From the NCBI GenBank assembly GCA_937896065.1, contig CALBLI010000014.1, positions 1 to 16,052 on the forward strand: DNA of 16,052 bases, read 5' to 3'. The notes under the pieces are model-generated. The model did no database searches. It was given only the letters and a program-made list of their open reading frames with translations, and was not told the DNA's origin. This DNA is from an uncultured Caryophanales bacterium. Lineage in GTDB: Bacteria > Bacillota_I > Bacilli_A > RFN20 > CAG-288. The position numbers and the translations under genes are program-made. Positions 14,641 to 16,052 of this stretch are shown here, piece by piece (the stretch's first letter is position 1; each line of letters opens with the position of its first letter).

Positions 14641-15792
14641 ATGAGTTATACTATTGACAAAAATCTCAAAGCTGGCTTAGAATTACTTGAAAAAGGTGAA
14701 AAAGTTGATCAAGCTTTAAAATTAATTAATAAATCAGCAAGAAAAGGTACTACTAAAGGAAAATCATTTTTTAATGTAGGTAAAATTATCCGTGAAGGTA
14801 TCCCAGGTCTTGAAGCTTCCACTCCAGAAAGTAGAAGATATTTTGATCAAGCTATGGTTTACTTCTTAAAAAATGAAAATAATGATTCATTAGATTATGA
14901 ATACATGGGTGATTATTACTATCTTGGTTTAGGTACTGAACCTGTCAATAGAGATAAAGCTCTTGAATATTATCGTCAAGCAGTTGAATTAGGCGGTGAA
15001 GATGCCTCTAGAAAAATAACTGCTATTGAAGAAGAAAAAGCAAATGGTACAACTGATGTTGCTCCTGAACTTACTGCTGCAACCAAAGTTGAAGAAAAAC
15101 CAGTTGCTGAAACTGCAAATTCTGAATCAGTTGAAGAAAAACCAGCTGTTTATAATCCTAGTAAAGAAGATGAAAAAGCTAGTAAAGTTGTTGCTGACAT
15201 GGAAGAAGCTGATCAACTTCTTATCAAAGCTATTAGATTACTTGATTCTCCTGCTTCAACTGAAGCTGATAAGAGAAAAGGTGTTGAATACACCAAAGCA
15301 GCATCAGATGCTGGTGTTATGAGAGCAGCTGTTTTGATGGGTTACCTTTATGAAGGTCACAATTCCTTAGTAAAAGAAAATTTAGATGAAGCCAAAAAGT
15401 ATTATCAAATTGCTATTTCAAGAGGTTCTGCTTCTGCTGAATATCGCTTAGGTCTTTTATACCTCAATGATGAAGCAAGCTTTAAAGATGATGAAAAAGG
15501 TCATCAACTCATTCTTTCTTCTGCAAGAAGAGGTTACCCATATGCTTTAAATTATATTGGTGATTGCTTTAGAACAAAAGTTTCTGATCCACGCTACTTG
15601 GATTTAGCTTATAGATATTATTCTTTAGCTGGTGAAAGAGGCTTAGGCTTAAGCTATCACAATATGGCTGAAATTGATGCATCAAGACAAGAAATTCAAT
15701 TAGCTGAACTTCATGAAAAATATGCTACCGATAATGGCTATAATCCTGATTTAGGTGTTCAAGAACCATTATTTACAACTATTAGAGCTTAA
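14641..15792 (+). CDS. Cytoplasmic Sel1-repeat (TPR-like) protein
   Basis: The 383-aa protein contains Sel1-like helical repeats, which in other proteins act as scaffolds for protein-protein contacts. One unit is clear at about 85-120 (YMGDYYYLGLG ... ALEYYRQAVELG) and three more at about 229-264 (VLMGYLYEG ... AKKYYQIAISRGSA), 265-299 and 300-335. An acidic, Ala/Glu/Pro-rich linker (about 131-182) separates the two groups and holds a short internal repeat, VEEKPVAE and VEEKPAVY. A helical N-terminal region (1-70) looks like a further degenerate repeat. There is no signal peptide or membrane span, so it is probably cytoplasmic; most Sel1 proteins of pathogens are exported, which is a contrast. 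It has its own promoter, palindromic sites and terminator, so it is a single-gene unit, and it is the last gene before an rRNA operon. Its partner and role are unknown. Confidence 0.85.
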   Translation: MSYTIDKNLKAGLELLEKGEKVDQALKLINKSARKGTTKGKSFFNVGKIIREGIPGLEASTPESRRYFDQAMVYFLKNENNDSLDYEYMGDYYYLGLGTEPVNRDKALEYYRQAVELGGEDASRKITAIEEEKANGTTDVAPELTAATKVEEKPVAETANSESVEEKPAVYNPSKEDEKASKVVADMEEADQLLIKAIRLLDSPASTEADKRKGVEYTKAASDAGVMRAAVLMGYLYEGHNSLVKENLDEAKKYYQIAISRGSASAEYRLGLLYLNDEASFKDDEKGHQLILSSARRGYPYALNYIGDCFRTKVSDPRYLDLAYRYYSLAGERGLGLSYHNMAEIDASRQEIQLAELHEKYATDNGYNPDLGVQEPLFTTIRA

Positions 15793-15806
15793 TAAATTTG
15801 AAATAG

Positions 15807-15836
15807 AAAAGGTCATCAACATTGGTGACCTTTTTT
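15807..15836 (+). terminator. Intrinsic terminator after the Sel1-repeat gene
   Basis: Arms GGTCATC (15811-15817) and GGTGACC (15824-15830) form a 7-bp stem with one G-U pair and a 6-base loop, followed by T6. Preceding A residues extend the stem. It isolates the Sel1 gene from the downstream rRNA promoter. Confidence 0.88.
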
Positions 15837-15962
15837 GTTGAAAAAATTATTAAATAATAAGACTGTTTGCTAAATTTTCATAAATGTAAATTGATTAAAA
15901 TATCGATAAATACTACATAAATGCAATTTATAAAAAAAATTAAAAAAATGTGCATTATTTTA

Positions 15963-15991
15963 TTGACATTAGATTAAAGGTAAGATATAAT
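15963..15991 (+). promoter_or_regulatory. Perfect-consensus promoter of an rRNA operon
   Basis: TTGACA (15963-15968) and TATAAT (15986-15991) match sigma-A consensus at all 12 positions with the ideal 17-base spacer. The roughly 40 bases before it are almost all A and T, fitting an UP element bound by the RNA polymerase alpha subunit. Such strength, together with the boxA downstream, is typical of rRNA operons. The transcript would begin near 15998. Confidence 0.85.
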
Positions 15992-15997
15992 TTTTAA

Positions 15998-16052
15998 CGC
16001 GTTTGATAAAAAACGCATATGATTGCTCTTTGAAAACTAAACAGGATGGTTA
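15998..16052 (+). other. rRNA operon leader with boxA antitermination site (16S gene outside window)
   Basis: The transcribed leader has a small hairpin, GCGTTT (15999-16004) with AAACGC (16011-16016), followed by TGCTCTTTGAAAACT at 16024-16038. This matches the boxA element of rRNA leaders, where NusB and NusE (S10) bind to load the antitermination complex. The segment TTTGAAAACT is also typical of Firmicutes rRNA leaders and spacers. The order hairpin then boxA and the perfect promoter upstream indicate that 16S rRNA starts after position 16052; this is inferred, not seen. Confidence 0.82.

Noticed and set aside
15026..15322. Lysine/leucine-rich plus-strand frame inside the Sel1 gene
   Set aside because: Frame-shifted shadow of the Sel1 linker, with biased composition and no start signals.
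758..15792. UGA read as tryptophan (mycoplasma code)
   Set aside because: All genes use UGG for conserved tryptophans and stay open without recoding.
15891..15919. TTGATT as part of a second rRNA promoter
   Set aside because: No acceptable -10 element at 16-18 base spacing.

Overview
The window comes from a low-GC Gram-positive bacterium of the broad Bacilli / Mollicutes-like group. DNA is strongly AT-rich, Shine-Dalgarno sites are AGGAG/AAGGAGG-type, promoters are consensus-like sigma-A type, and gene order trigger factor, Lon, EngB/YsxC, ValS is a condensed form of the tig-clpX-lon-ysxC...valS order of Firmicutes. All complete genes read with UGG as tryptophan and end in UAA or UAG, so the UGA=Trp code of mycoplasmas is not in use. 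A gut lineage related to Erysipelotrichia, RF39 or Acholeplasma is plausible but is inference; no 16S sequence lies inside the window.

Layout. (1) 1-2081, minus strand: a promoter, acetate kinase (ackA), then 3 bases later a lipoprotein with two CxxC thioredoxin-like motifs, cut by the window edge. (2) 2204-6985, plus strand: glycogen branching enzyme (glgB), glycogen phosphorylase (glgP) and an unrecognised 135-aa protein overlapping the glgP end. No glgC, glgA or pullulanase is present here. (3) 6988-14212, plus strand: a degenerate CIRCE-like inverted repeat and a good promoter lead into tig, lon, engB and valS, a compact proteostasis/translation operon. lon-engB and engB-valS are almost abutting. 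Trigger factor and Lon both end in similar lysine-rich low-complexity tails. (4) 14267-14490: a short gene for a 58-aa single-span peptide with a perfect AAGGAGGT ribosome binding site, followed by a strong intrinsic terminator. (5) 14531-15836: a 20-bp perfect palindrome, a strong promoter, a cytoplasmic Sel1-repeat protein and a terminator. (6) 15963-16052: a perfect-consensus promoter followed by a boxA antitermination site, which is the leader of an rRNA operon whose 16S gene should begin just outside the window.

Most of the window is housekeeping. Glycogen synthesis and breakdown (glgB, glgP) and substrate-level ATP formation from acetyl phosphate (ackA) point to a fermentative lifestyle. 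The least explained parts are the 58-aa peptide, the double-thioredoxin lipoprotein behind ackA, the 135-aa protein behind glgP, the CIRCE-like site before tig, and the palindromes before the Sel1 gene. I saw no mobile element, CRISPR array, tRNA gene or defence system.
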